A stretch of 12,773 nucleotides of DNA, from assembly GCA_035528235.1 (NCBI GenBank), contig DATKZB010000216.1:1-12773 (forward strand). Direction: 5' to 3'. The stretch is from DATKZB01 sp035528235. Its GTDB lineage: Bacteria > Planctomycetota > Phycisphaerae > FEN-1346. The notes under the pieces are model-generated. The model was not told the origin of the DNA. It was given only the letters and a program-made list of their open reading frames with translations, and did no database searches. Shown one piece after another: positions 1 through 6,373 of the stretch (position 1 is the stretch's first letter; each line of letters starts with the position of its first letter). Made by a program: the position numbers and the translations under genes.

Positions 1-117
1 GGCAGCGGCATGCGATGGGACAAGCCCAACGCCGAGGCCATCATGACCCTGGCGGCCCTCGAACACAGCCACCTCTGGCCCACCTACTGGACCTACCAAC
101 GAAAGGCCGCCGCCTAA
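1..117 (+). CDS. C-terminal fragment of a probable transposase (partial)
   Basis: An open frame enters from the left edge and ends at TAA 115-117, giving 38 visible residues. The tail reads GSGMRWDKPNAEAIMTLAAL and continues through a W-P-T-Y-W-x-Y segment to a basic end. A (G)xRW...AEA...L.AL...W..YW ending resembles the C-termini of several insertion-sequence transposases, ISKra4-type among them, where a conserved RW/W-x-x-x-x-A motif closes the protein. This is pattern recognition on a short tail, so the family is uncertain. The catalytic core lies outside the window. No terminal inverted repeat or target duplication could be recognised between the stop and the promoter at 167. If it is a transposase, an IS end should lie in 118-166, directly upstream of the glycogen cluster. 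Confidence 0.45.
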   Translation, partial: GSGMRWDKPNAEAIMTLAALEHSHLWPTYWTYQRKAAA

Positions 118-166
118 TGCCAGAAATTGTTGCCACACCCGCACCAACGCCGACGATGCAATTCGA

Positions 167-196
167 TTGACAGGCGCCGGGCGGGGGAACTAGAAT
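167..196 (+). promoter_or_regulatory. Sigma-70-type promoter for the GT4 gene
   Basis: TTGACA at 167-172 matches the -35 consensus exactly. TAGAAT at 191-196 is one base off the -10 consensus, and the spacer is 18 nt. Transcription would start near 203, leaving a leader of roughly 110 nt before ATG 314. It is the only promoter-like pair seen upstream of the GT4 gene and may drive the first genes of the cluster. Confidence 0.6.
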
Positions 197-313
197 GCTG
201 GGTCGGGAGGTGCGCGGTTTGTGCCATCGCGCACGACTCAGACAAGAGGGGTAAGGGTTAGTGTGCGCCTGGACGTCGGTGGTTGGCGCACCGAGGGGAT
301 GGACGGCAGGACG

Positions 314-1651
314 ATGCGTATCCTCATGTTGGGGTGGGAGTTCCCGCCCTTTATCAGCGGCGGGTTGGGTACCGCGTGTTACGGCCTCACGAAAGCCCTG
401 AGCGATCTGGGAACGGAGATTCTGTTCGTTCTTCCGCGAGGGGGCACCAACCGGCAGGTCGGGGGCGTGCACGTGCTTTCGGCCGGCGAGTCGTACGCGC
501 GCGGCGAAACAACCTACTGGACGGTGGACGGCCTGGAACACGTCCGTCTGATTCCGGTCATGGCGGCGCTGGGCGCGTACCAGACCGAGGAGCAGTACCT
601 GGAGGAACGCCGCCGCGACCAGCGGACCGGCGTCGTCACGGCGGCCGAGGCGGTCGAGGCGGCCGCGACGCTCGATCCCAAGCGGCCCACCAGCCTCGGC
701 ATCACGGAATCGCCCGGCCTGTACGCGGGCGACCTGTTCGGCGAGGTCAACCGGTATGCCCGTCTGGTGGCGGACGCGGCCCGGCGGCACTCGTTCGACG
801 TCATCCACGCCCACGACTGGATGACGTACCCGGCCGGCCTGAGCGTGGCGGCGCTGACGGGCAAACCGCTGGTCGTGCACATCCACTCGACGGAATTCGA
901 CCGTAGCGGGACGCACGTGAACCAGCACGTGTACGACATCGAGCGGGCGGGCCTGCACGGCGCGCAGCGGGTCATCTGCGTCAGCCGGCTGACGCGCGAC
1001 ATCGTAACCAGCCGGTACGGCGTGCCGGAGTCGAAGTGCCGGGTCGTTTACAACGCCATCACGATCAACGGCGAGGCGATTCCGTCGAGCGTCGAGCGCA
1101 TCGAGAGCCACGACAAGATCGTGCTGTTCCTGGGCCGGATCACGATGCAGAAGGGTCCGGAGTACTTCCTGGCGGCGGCCCGGAAGGTGCTCCAGATCAT
1201 GGACAACGTGAAGTTCGTGATGGCGGGCTCGGGCGACATGATCCGCCGGATGATCGAACTGGCGGCGGCGCTGGGCATCGGGCACCGGGTCACGTTTACG
1301 GGCTTTTTGCGCGGGGCCGACGTAGACCGCGTGTTCCAGATGGCCGACCTGTACGTCATGCCGAGCGTAAGCGAGCCGTTCGGGCTGGCACCGCTGGAGG
1401 CGCTCCAGCACGACGTGCCGGTGCTGATCTCGAAACAGAGCGGCGTGAGCGAGGTGCTGACGCACGCCCTGAAGGTCGATTTCTGGGACATCAACGAGAT
1501 GGCGAACAAGATCGTGGCGGTGCTGCGTCACCCGCCGCTCCAGAAGACGCTGCGCGAACACGGGGCGTTCGAGGTCCGCAAGTTCGCCTGGATCGACGCC
1601 GGCCGGGCGTGCATGGACGTGTACCGGGACGTGGCGGATGGGAAGGCGTAG
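314..1651 (+). CDS. GT4-family glycosyltransferase, glycogen-synthase-like
   Basis: Likely transfers glucose from a nucleotide sugar to a growing alpha-glucan in the cytoplasm. The 445-residue protein has the GT-B two-domain layout. The N-terminal domain starts MRILMLGWEFPPFISGGLGT, where the GGLGT loop is typical of glycogen synthases. It also has HAHDW (166-169 region) and VVHIHSTEFD (188-196). The C-terminal domain has LFLGRITMQKGPEYF (271-285), VMAGSGD (302-308), and the donor-site E-x7-E pair E354/E362 in SVSEPFGLAPLEAL. The frame is open upstream to GTG 221, with other possible starts at GTG 263 (GGGG/TAAGGG upstream) and ATG 299. ATG 314 was chosen because conserved family homology begins exactly there. 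No signal peptide is visible. Its position ahead of GH57, GH15 and debranching genes supports a glycogen role. GT4 enzymes are diverse, so another alpha-glucosyl transfer, such as to a maltose or sucrose-type acceptor, cannot be excluded. Confidence 0.88.
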   Translation: MRILMLGWEFPPFISGGLGTACYGLTKALSDLGTEILFVLPRGGTNRQVGGVHVLSAGESYARGETTYWTVDGLEHVRLIPVMAALGAYQTEEQYLEERRRDQRTGVVTAAEAVEAAATLDPKRPTSLGITESPGLYAGDLFGEVNRYARLVADAARRHSFDVIHAHDWMTYPAGLSVAALTGKPLVVHIHSTEFDRSGTHVNQHVYDIERAGLHGAQRVICVSRLTRDIVTSRYGVPESKCRVVYNAITINGEAIPSSVERIESHDKIVLFLGRITMQKGPEYFLAAARKVLQIMDNVKFVMAGSGDMIRRMIELAAALGIGHRVTFTGFLRGADVDRVFQMADLYVMPSVSEPFGLAPLEALQHDVPVLISKQSGVSEVLTHALKVDFWDINEMANKIVAVLRHPPLQKTLREHGAFEVRKFAWIDAGRACMDVYRDVADGKA

Positions 1652-1720
1652 GAGGGAGGCTGGAGCCTGGAGGCCGGAGGCTACAGGCCACAGGCTACAG
1701 ACTACAGGCTAGAGGCCACA
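1651..1720 (+). repeat. Heptanucleotide tandem array, GGCTACA-type
   Basis: Ten consecutive degenerate 7-mers start at the last base of the GT4 stop codon: GGAGGGA, GGCTGGA, GCCTGGA, GGCCGGA, GGCTACA, GGCCACA, GGCTACA, GACTACA, GGCTAGA, GGCCACA. Every unit ends in A and nearly all start with GG or G. The period is exactly 7 with no slippage. The array is non-coding and lies between the GT4 and GH57 genes. Confidence 0.85.
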
Positions 1721-1916
1721 GGTACAGCATTCCAACTACAGAAGAGGCGTTAGCCGGCGGGCTTGCCCGCCGCGCGCCTTTGTCGGGGCGGGGGCCATTG
1801 GGGGGGAGCACGTACAAGCAGGTCCGGAGTCTGCGGGCCGAAGGTCGGTCGCGCAGGGCGGCGCAGGCGGATCGAAAGTCCCCCGACCTGTGCTCGGGCG
1901 GCCGGCTCGGAGCCCC
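1721..1916. other. Intergenic segment with one short hairpin
   Basis: No gene is supported here. A GC-rich hairpin CGGCGGG-cttg-CCCGCCG sits at 1755-1772, with a CTTG loop like those of the hairpins near 6440 and 6486. No T-run follows it, so it is not a classical terminator. The rest (about 1790-1916) is G-rich and unremarkable. No promoter pair was recognised, so GH57 may be transcribed from the GT4 promoter or from an unrecognised one. Confidence 0.5.
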
Positions 1917-1965
1917 GGACTTTGGACCTTGGACTTTGGACTCTAGACTCTAACCTTTAGCCTTC
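1917..1965 (+). repeat. Heptanucleotide tandem array, GGACTTT-type (left copy)
   Basis: Seven units of period 7: GGACTTT, GGACCTT, GGACTTT, GGACTCT, AGACTCT, AACCTTT, AGCCTTC. The array ends 19 nt before the GH57 start codon. An inverted array of the same family lies just past the GH57 stop, at 3167-3208. It is visibly more AT-rich than the surrounding genes. Confidence 0.85.
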
Positions 1966-1984
1966 AGATGCCGGGCGACAACCC

Positions 1985-3160
1985 ATGGCCAGCGTGTGCT
2001 TCTACTTCCAGGTCCACCAGCCTTTCCGGCTGCGGCGGTATAGCGTGTTCGACACGGACGCGAACTACTTCGACGATTACAAGAACGCCGAACTGTGCCG
2101 CAAGGTCGCCCAGCGGTGTTACCTGCCCACCAACCGGCTGATGCTCGACCTGGTGCGCCAGTACGGCAAGGACTTCGCCGTCTCGTACTCCATGACGGGG
2201 GTGGCGCTCGAGCAGTTCGAGCGGTGGAGCCCGGAGACGGTCGATTCGTTCCGGGCGCTGGTGGACACGGGCCAGGTGGAACTGCTGGCCGAGACGTACT
2301 ACCACAGCCTGTCGTTTCTGTACAGCCGGGAGGAGTTCCGCGAGCAGGTCATGGCGCACTCGGCGAAGATGGCCGATACGTTCGGCGTGCGTCCGCGCGT
2401 GTTCCGCAACACCGAACTGATTTACAACAACGACCTGGCCCACTTTGTCGAGGGCCTGGGGTTTACCGGCATCACGGCCGAGGGGGCCGACCACATTCTG
2501 GGGTACCGGTCGCCCACGTTCATGTACCGGCCCGTGGGGTCGCAGCGGACGAGCCTGCTGCTGAAGAACTACCGTCTGTCGGACGACATCGCGTTCCGGT
2601 TCTCGGACCGGTCGTGGCCGGAGTGGCCGCTGCGGGCCGAGAGGTTCGCCCAGTGGGTCGACCAGGTCAACGGCAACGGGTACGTCGTGAACCTGTTCAT
2701 GGACTACGAGACGTTCGGCGAACACCAGTGGGCCGACTCGGGCATCTTCGACTTCATGTACCACCTGCCGGAGCATATCCTCAAGGGCGGGAAGAACAAT
2801 TTCATGACCCTGTCGGGCGCCGTCCAGGCGTACCCGCCGACGGCGGAACTCGACATCCCCCACATGGTCTCGTGGGCCGACATGGAGCGCGACCTGTCGG
2901 CCTGGCTCGGCAACGCCATGCAGTCGAACGCCCTGCACGAACTGTACCGGATGGAACACGAGGTCAAGGCCAAGGGCGACCCGGCCCTGCTGCACGACTG
3001 GCGGCGGCTCCAGACCTCCGACCACTTCTACTACATGTGCACCAAGTGGTTCGCCGACGGCGACGTCCACAAGTACTTCAACCCGTACGAGTCGCCGTAC
3101 GATTCGTACATCAACTTCATGAACGTCCTGGACAACCTGCGGACGCGGCTGAGGAAGTGA
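1985..3160 (+). CDS. GH57-family alpha-amylase-type glycoside hydrolase
   Basis: Retaining alpha-glucan hydrolase or transglycosylase, probably acting on glycogen or malto-oligosaccharides in the cytoplasm (no signal peptide). The 391 residues carry the five GH57 motifs in order: HQPFR (11-15); ETYYHS (103-108); VFRNTELIYNN (139-149), with E144 as the expected nucleophile; FMDYETFGEH (238-247), with D240 as the expected acid; and VSWADMERDLSAWLGNAMQ (295-313). Aromatic residues are abundant. The length is near that of short GH57 amylases and well below GH57 branching enzymes, which carry an extra C-terminal domain, so an amylase or 4-alpha-glucanotransferase-like role is favoured. Start ATG 1985 leads directly into the conserved N-terminal strand VCFYFQVHQPF. 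The upstream GGGCGAC gives only weak Shine-Dalgarno support. The exact bond specificity cannot be read from sequence. The gene is bracketed by inverted heptamer arrays. Confidence 0.93.
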   Translation: MASVCFYFQVHQPFRLRRYSVFDTDANYFDDYKNAELCRKVAQRCYLPTNRLMLDLVRQYGKDFAVSYSMTGVALEQFERWSPETVDSFRALVDTGQVELLAETYYHSLSFLYSREEFREQVMAHSAKMADTFGVRPRVFRNTELIYNNDLAHFVEGLGFTGITAEGADHILGYRSPTFMYRPVGSQRTSLLLKNYRLSDDIAFRFSDRSWPEWPLRAERFAQWVDQVNGNGYVVNLFMDYETFGEHQWADSGIFDFMYHLPEHILKGGKNNFMTLSGAVQAYPPTAELDIPHMVSWADMERDLSAWLGNAMQSNALHELYRMEHEVKAKGDPALLHDWRRLQTSDHFYYMCTKWFADGDVHKYFNPYESPYDSYINFMNVLDNLRTRLRK

Positions 3161-3166
3161 ACGGCG

Positions 3167-3208
3167 GTCCAAAGTCCAAGATCCAAAGTCCAAGGTCCAA
3201 GGGTAGAG
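3167..3208 (-). repeat. Heptanucleotide tandem array, GGACTTT-type (right, inverted copy)
   Basis: Six units of period 7 read on the + strand as GTCCAAA, GTCCAAG, ATCCAAA, GTCCAAG, GTCCAAG, GGTAGAG. The reverse complement is the same family as 1917-1965 (TTTGGAC / CTTGGAC phase). It starts six bases after the GH57 stop and ends 26 bases before the next start codon. Confidence 0.85.
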
Positions 3209-3234
3209 GCCCAACACACGGGCGGGGGGATGCC

Positions 3235-3618
3235 ATGGCTGAACCGTTGCCGAAGGCGGGCAGGACTGCGCTGTGGGCACTGGCCGGCATGGCCGTGCTG
3301 TGGTGCTCCGTGGCGGGAGCATGCATTCTAATCAGCCGTTCAGAGGGCTGGGATGCTATTCGGACGTGGTTCTCCTTACATTTCGGATGGGCCGGCGTGG
3401 GGTGCCTCGCCATGACGGTGCTGCTGTGGCGGGGCTCGCCCCGGACGAGAACGCTGATGTGGTTCGTGCTGCCTTTCTGTATTGTCCTCTTCCCCATAGG
3501 CCCTGCCCTTGCCATCTATGCGGCCTACAAACTGGACAGGCCCGAGATGAAGGAGTACTTCAACCGGAAGCGGCAGGCGGCCTCGGCGCCGGCGCAGCAA
3601 TCGCCTCCCACACCGTAG
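3235..3618 (+). CDS. Small membrane protein of unknown function
   Basis: I do not recognise this 127-residue protein. Three hydrophobic stretches can span the membrane: about 11-33 (TALWALAGMAVLWCSVAGAC...), 47-65 (after a short GWDAIRTWFS link), and 73-98 (TLMWFVLPFCIVLFPIGPALA...). A charged tail follows (KLDRPEMKEYFNRKRQ) and ends in an Ala/Gln/Pro-rich stretch. ATG 3235 is preceded by GGGGGGA at about 3223-3229 with good spacing. The frame is open far upstream, but only as a shadow of the GH57 gene. The bases are visibly less GC-biased than in the neighbours, which could mean a later arrival or simply the codon demands of hydrophobic residues. Nothing ties it to glycogen beyond its position between GH57 and GH15. 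Confidence 0.75.
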   Translation: MAEPLPKAGRTALWALAGMAVLWCSVAGACILISRSEGWDAIRTWFSLHFGWAGVGCLAMTVLLWRGSPRTRTLMWFVLPFCIVLFPIGPALAIYAAYKLDRPEMKEYFNRKRQAASAPAQQSPPTP

Positions 3619-3716
3619 CCGTCCGAGCGCGGAGCAGCGCTCCCGGCCAGTGCCCCTGGCGCGAGGCCAACCACGGCAGAGAAGGTGACTTGGCGCGCGG
3701 TTGCGGCCCGGGCTGC
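3619..3716. other. Intergenic segment without a gene
   Basis: A small inverted repeat, GAGCGC-ggagca-GCGCTC (3625-3642), lies just after the membrane-protein stop. It could form a 6-bp stem but is not followed by a T-run. No promoter or RNA gene was recognised. Confidence 0.4.
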
Positions 3717-3779
3717 CAATCTGCAATCTGAAATCTCCAATCTGAAATCTCCAATCTGAAATCTCCAATCTGCAATCCC
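3717..3779 (+). repeat. Heptanucleotide tandem array, CAATCTG/AAATCTC-type
   Basis: Nine units of exact period 7: CAATCTG, CAATCTG, AAATCTC, CAATCTG, AAATCTC, CAATCTG, AAATCTC, CAATCTG, CAATCCC. In the middle two unit types alternate, giving a higher-order 14-mer. It is markedly AT-rich for this genome and lies upstream of the GH15 promoter. It contains no stop in some frames and so creates misleading open frames on both strands. Confidence 0.9.
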
Positions 3780-3840
3780 AAACCACAGACCCGGAACCCG
3801 CCGCTCGGTGTCCGTGTGCCTTGCCGCATGGCTCTGGCCG

Positions 3841-3869
3841 TTGCATTGGCCGGGGGCGCTACTTATAAT
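3841..3869 (+). promoter_or_regulatory. Sigma-70-type promoter for the GH15-ferredoxin gene
   Basis: The -10 box TATAAT (3864-3869) is a perfect consensus and stands out in very GC-rich sequence. The candidate -35, TTGCAT (3841-3846), matches only the TTG core, with a 17-nt spacer. The start point would fall near 3876, about 30 nt before GTG 3906. This suggests the GH15 gene, and perhaps the debranching gene after it, has its own transcript. Confidence 0.55.
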
Positions 3870-3893
3870 CCTCCCCGTGGCGTGGGGCCCCTT

Positions 3894-3908
3894 GGGAGGT
3901 AACACGTG
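3894..3908 (+). promoter_or_regulatory. Strong ribosome binding site fixing the GTG start of the GH15 gene
   Basis: GGGAGGT (3894-3900) is followed by a 5-nt spacer and GTG 3906-3908. This near-ideal Shine-Dalgarno sets the start of the GH15-ferredoxin protein. The debranching gene uses the same GGGAGG arrangement before its TTG start at 6542. Confidence 0.75.
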
Positions 3909-6305
3909 CCGCGCGACATCCCCGTCGGCAACGGCAATCTGCTCATCGCGTTCGATTCGGACTACCAGATCCGCGACCTCTACTACCCCTACGTCGGCCA
4001 GGAGAACCACGCCGGCTGGGGACCCTGCCGCTTCGGCGTCTGGGCCGAGGGTCGACTCGTCTGGAGCAGCGACCCGACGTGGAAGAAGTCGCTCCTGTAC
4101 CTGAAGGACACCCTGGCCACCGACGTCCGCCTGGCCCACGAGGGCCTGGGCGTGGAACTGGCGTGCACCGACGCCGTCGACTTCAACCGCGACATTTACA
4201 TCCGCCGGGTCCGCGTGACGAACCGGTCGGGCGTGCGGCGGGAGTTCCGGCTGTTCTTCCAGCAGGACCTCTCGATGTACGGCGGCAAGGTGGGCGACAC
4301 GGCCTACTACGACCCGCGTCTGGGGGCCGTCGTGCATTACCGCGGCGCGCGGTACGTGCTGGCCGGTTCCTGCCGCACCGACCCCGGCGGCGCCGACCGC
4401 CACGTCGTCGAGATGTTCGCCACGGGCACGTGCGGGTTCCACGGCGCCGAGGGCACCTGGCGCGACGCCGAAGACGGACGCCTCTCGGGCAACCCCATCA
4501 GCCAGGGGGCCGTCGATTCGACCATCGGCATGACCGTGACGCTCGACCCCGGCGCCGAAGAGACCATCTACTACTACCTGGTGGTCGCCCAGTCGTACCA
4601 GGACCTGCGCAGCCTGTACGACCTGCTGCGCGAGCGCGGTCCGGCCATGCTGCTGGCCCGGACGATCGGGTACTGGCGGGCCTGGGTCAACGGGCCGGCC
4701 CACAACTTCGGCAACCTGCCGCCGGCCGTCCGAAACCTGTTCAAGCGGAGCCTGCTGATCATCCGCAGCCAGATCGACAACCGCGGGGCGGTCATTGCCG
4801 CCAACGATTCCGACGTCCTCCAGTTCTCGCGAGACACCTACTCGTACATGTGGCCCAGGGACGCCGCCCTCGTCTGCCACGCCCTCGACCTGGCGGGGTT
4901 CCCGGGCATCACGCGCCAATTCTACAGCCAGTGCGCCGACCTCCTGACCGAGGAAGGCTACCTGCTGCACAAGTACAACCCCGACGGCACGCCCGCCTCG
5001 TCGTGGCACCCCTGGATGGTCGACGGCAAGACGCGCCTGCCCATCCAGGAAGACCAGACGGCCCTGGTCCTGTGGGCCCTGTGGCGACATTTCTGGATGT
5101 ACAAGAACGTGGAGTACGTGCGGCCGCTGTACCACTCGCTCATCCTCAAGGCCGCCGACTTCATGGTCGACTTCCGCGACCCCGAGACCGGCCTGCCCAA
5201 ACCCTCGTACGACATCTGGGAAGAGCGGTACGGCGTCCACACCTACACCTGCGCCACGGTGTACGGAGGCCTGGTGGCGGCCCGGAACTTCGCCCAGACG
5301 TTCGGCAACGCGACCCTGGCCGAGAAGTACGACCGCGCCGCCACCGAGGTCCGCGACGCCATGGCCAAGCACCTCTGGAGCGACGAGCACGGACGCTTCA
5401 TCCGCCGCCTCGTCCCCCTGGACGGCGGCCGCATGGAGGTCGACGCCACCATCGACGCCAGCCTCTTCGCCGTCTTCAAGTTCCACGCCTTCGAGGCCAC
5501 CGACCCGCGCGTCGAACGCACCATGGAGGCCGTCGCCGAGGCCCTCTGGGTCAACACCCCCGTCGGCGGCATGGCCCGGTACGTCGGAGACACCTACTAC
5601 CGCGTCTCGACCGACCGCCGCGGCGTGCCCGGCAACCCCTGGTTCGTCTGCAGCATCTGGCTGGCCGACTACTACATCGCCCGAGGGTCCACCATCGAGG
5701 AACTCAAAGAGGCCGTCCCCATCTTCGAGTGGGTCGTCAGCCACGCCCTGCCCTCCGGCGTCCTGGCCGAGCAGGTCGACCCCTACACCAACAAGCCCCT
5801 CTCCGTCAGCCCCCTGACCTGGAGCCACGGCACCCTGGTCCTGACGCTCATCAAGTACCTCCAGAAACTCGAAGACATTCACCGGTGCCCGACGTGCGGC
5901 CGGAGCATCTTCCGGATCGACCGCGGCGGCCGGCACCAGGTCCGCAGCCACTCCTGGCAGCAGGCCCACCAGGTCAGCGAGGTCGACGAGCAGACGCCCG
6001 ACCTGGTGACCGTGGCCACCTTCAATGACGACGGAAGCCGCATCACCCTCTCGGTCAACGCCCGCGACTGCGTCGGCTGCGGCGTGTGCCTGGCCCGATG
6101 CCAGCCGAAGGTCTTCGAGATGTGCAACGACAAGTCGTACATCAGCGTCCGCCGGCTGGCCGCCTGCGTCCTGTGCCGCGAGTGCGTCACGTACTGCCCC
6201 CTCGGCGCCATCCGCATCGAGACCGCCGAGGGTGTCGCCGACGATGCCGCGCCGCCCGCCCAGGCCGAAGACGCCAAGGCCCCGGCCGCCGAGCCGCAAC
6301 CGTAA
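3906..6305 (+). CDS. GH15 glucoamylase-type hydrolase fused to a 2[4Fe-4S] ferredoxin domain
   Basis: Residues 1 to about 655 are a full prokaryotic GH15 enzyme, which releases glucose from the non-reducing ends of alpha-glucans. There is an N-terminal beta-sandwich (about 1-260). The (alpha/alpha)6 barrel has SQIDNRGAVIAAND (288-301), YSYMWPRDAA (312-321), YDIWEERYGVHTY with likely acid E439, and LAEQVDPYTNKPLSVSPLTW with likely base E622. After this come a CPTCGR motif (C661, C664), a His/Gln-rich linker, and a ferredoxin domain (about 713-772). That domain holds C722-x2-C725-x2-C728-x3-C732 and C754-x2-C757-x2-C760-x3-C764-P. These eight cysteines fit two [4Fe-4S] clusters, and C740 is a ninth cysteine. 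An Ala/Pro/Glu-rich tail ends the protein at 799 residues. GH15 proteins of this type usually end where the CxxC begins, so about 140 residues are extra. One uninterrupted frame covers both parts, and I see no internal Shine-Dalgarno for a separate ferredoxin. There is no signal peptide, so it is cytoplasmic. The role of the iron-sulfur part is unknown; redox control of, or electron transfer coupled to, glycogen breakdown is inference. Confidence 0.92.
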   Translation: MPRDIPVGNGNLLIAFDSDYQIRDLYYPYVGQENHAGWGPCRFGVWAEGRLVWSSDPTWKKSLLYLKDTLATDVRLAHEGLGVELACTDAVDFNRDIYIRRVRVTNRSGVRREFRLFFQQDLSMYGGKVGDTAYYDPRLGAVVHYRGARYVLAGSCRTDPGGADRHVVEMFATGTCGFHGAEGTWRDAEDGRLSGNPISQGAVDSTIGMTVTLDPGAEETIYYYLVVAQSYQDLRSLYDLLRERGPAMLLARTIGYWRAWVNGPAHNFGNLPPAVRNLFKRSLLIIRSQIDNRGAVIAANDSDVLQFSRDTYSYMWPRDAALVCHALDLAGFPGITRQFYSQCADLLTEEGYLLHKYNPDGTPASSWHPWMVDGKTRLPIQEDQTALVLWALWRHFWMYKNVEYVRPLYHSLILKAADFMVDFRDPETGLPKPSYDIWEERYGVHTYTCATVYGGLVAARNFAQTFGNATLAEKYDRAATEVRDAMAKHLWSDEHGRFIRRLVPLDGGRMEVDATIDASLFAVFKFHAFEATDPRVERTMEAVAEALWVNTPVGGMARYVGDTYYRVSTDRRGVPGNPWFVCSIWLADYYIARGSTIEELKEAVPIFEWVVSHALPSGVLAEQVDPYTNKPLSVSPLTWSHGTLVLTLIKYLQKLEDIHRCPTCGRSIFRIDRGGRHQVRSHSWQQAHQVSEVDEQTPDLVTVATFNDDGSRITLSVNARDCVGCGVCLARCQPKVFEMCNDKSYISVRRLAACVLCRECVTYCPLGAIRIETAEGVADDAAPPAQAEDAKAPAAEPQP

Positions 6306-6331
6306 CCGGTCCGACCTGCGCGTTGGGACGT

Positions 6332-6363
6332 TTGTGCGCGGCGGGTCCCCGTACCCGCCGCGC
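6332..6363 (-). repeat. Dispersed 28-nt hairpin, copy 1 (inverted)
   Basis: GCGCGGCGGGT (6336-6346), loop ccccgt (6347-6352), ACCCGCCGCGC (6353-6363) form a perfect 11-bp stem. Its reverse complement has loop acgggg and matches the copy at 10275-10302 except at two positions that pair with each other. The shared block extends four bases to TTGT at 6332. No T-run follows, so it is not a standard terminator. Confidence 0.85.
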
Positions 6364-6373
6364 TGGAGGTTCG

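Noticed and set aside
221..313. N-terminal extension of the GT4 protein from GTG 221
   Set aside because: It is possible by frame but adds residues with no family counterpart, and GTG 221 lacks a clear Shine-Dalgarno. MRILMLGWEFPP at 314 is the typical family start. ATG 299 and GTG 263 remain possible.
2095..3234. Upstream extension of the small membrane protein frame through the GH57 gene
   Set aside because: The extension is an Arg/Gly/Pro-rich shadow of GH57. A good Shine-Dalgarno and ATG at 3235 begin the hydrophobic, protein-like part.
1651..3779. Heptamer arrays considered as CRISPR
   Set aside because: Units are contiguous 7-mers with no spacers, and no cas genes are present.
3717..3846. 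Repeat-encoded peptide (seven-residue periodic translation on the minus strand)
   Set aside because: A 7-bp period read in triplets necessarily gives a 7-residue periodic open frame; there is no start signal or separate coding evidence.
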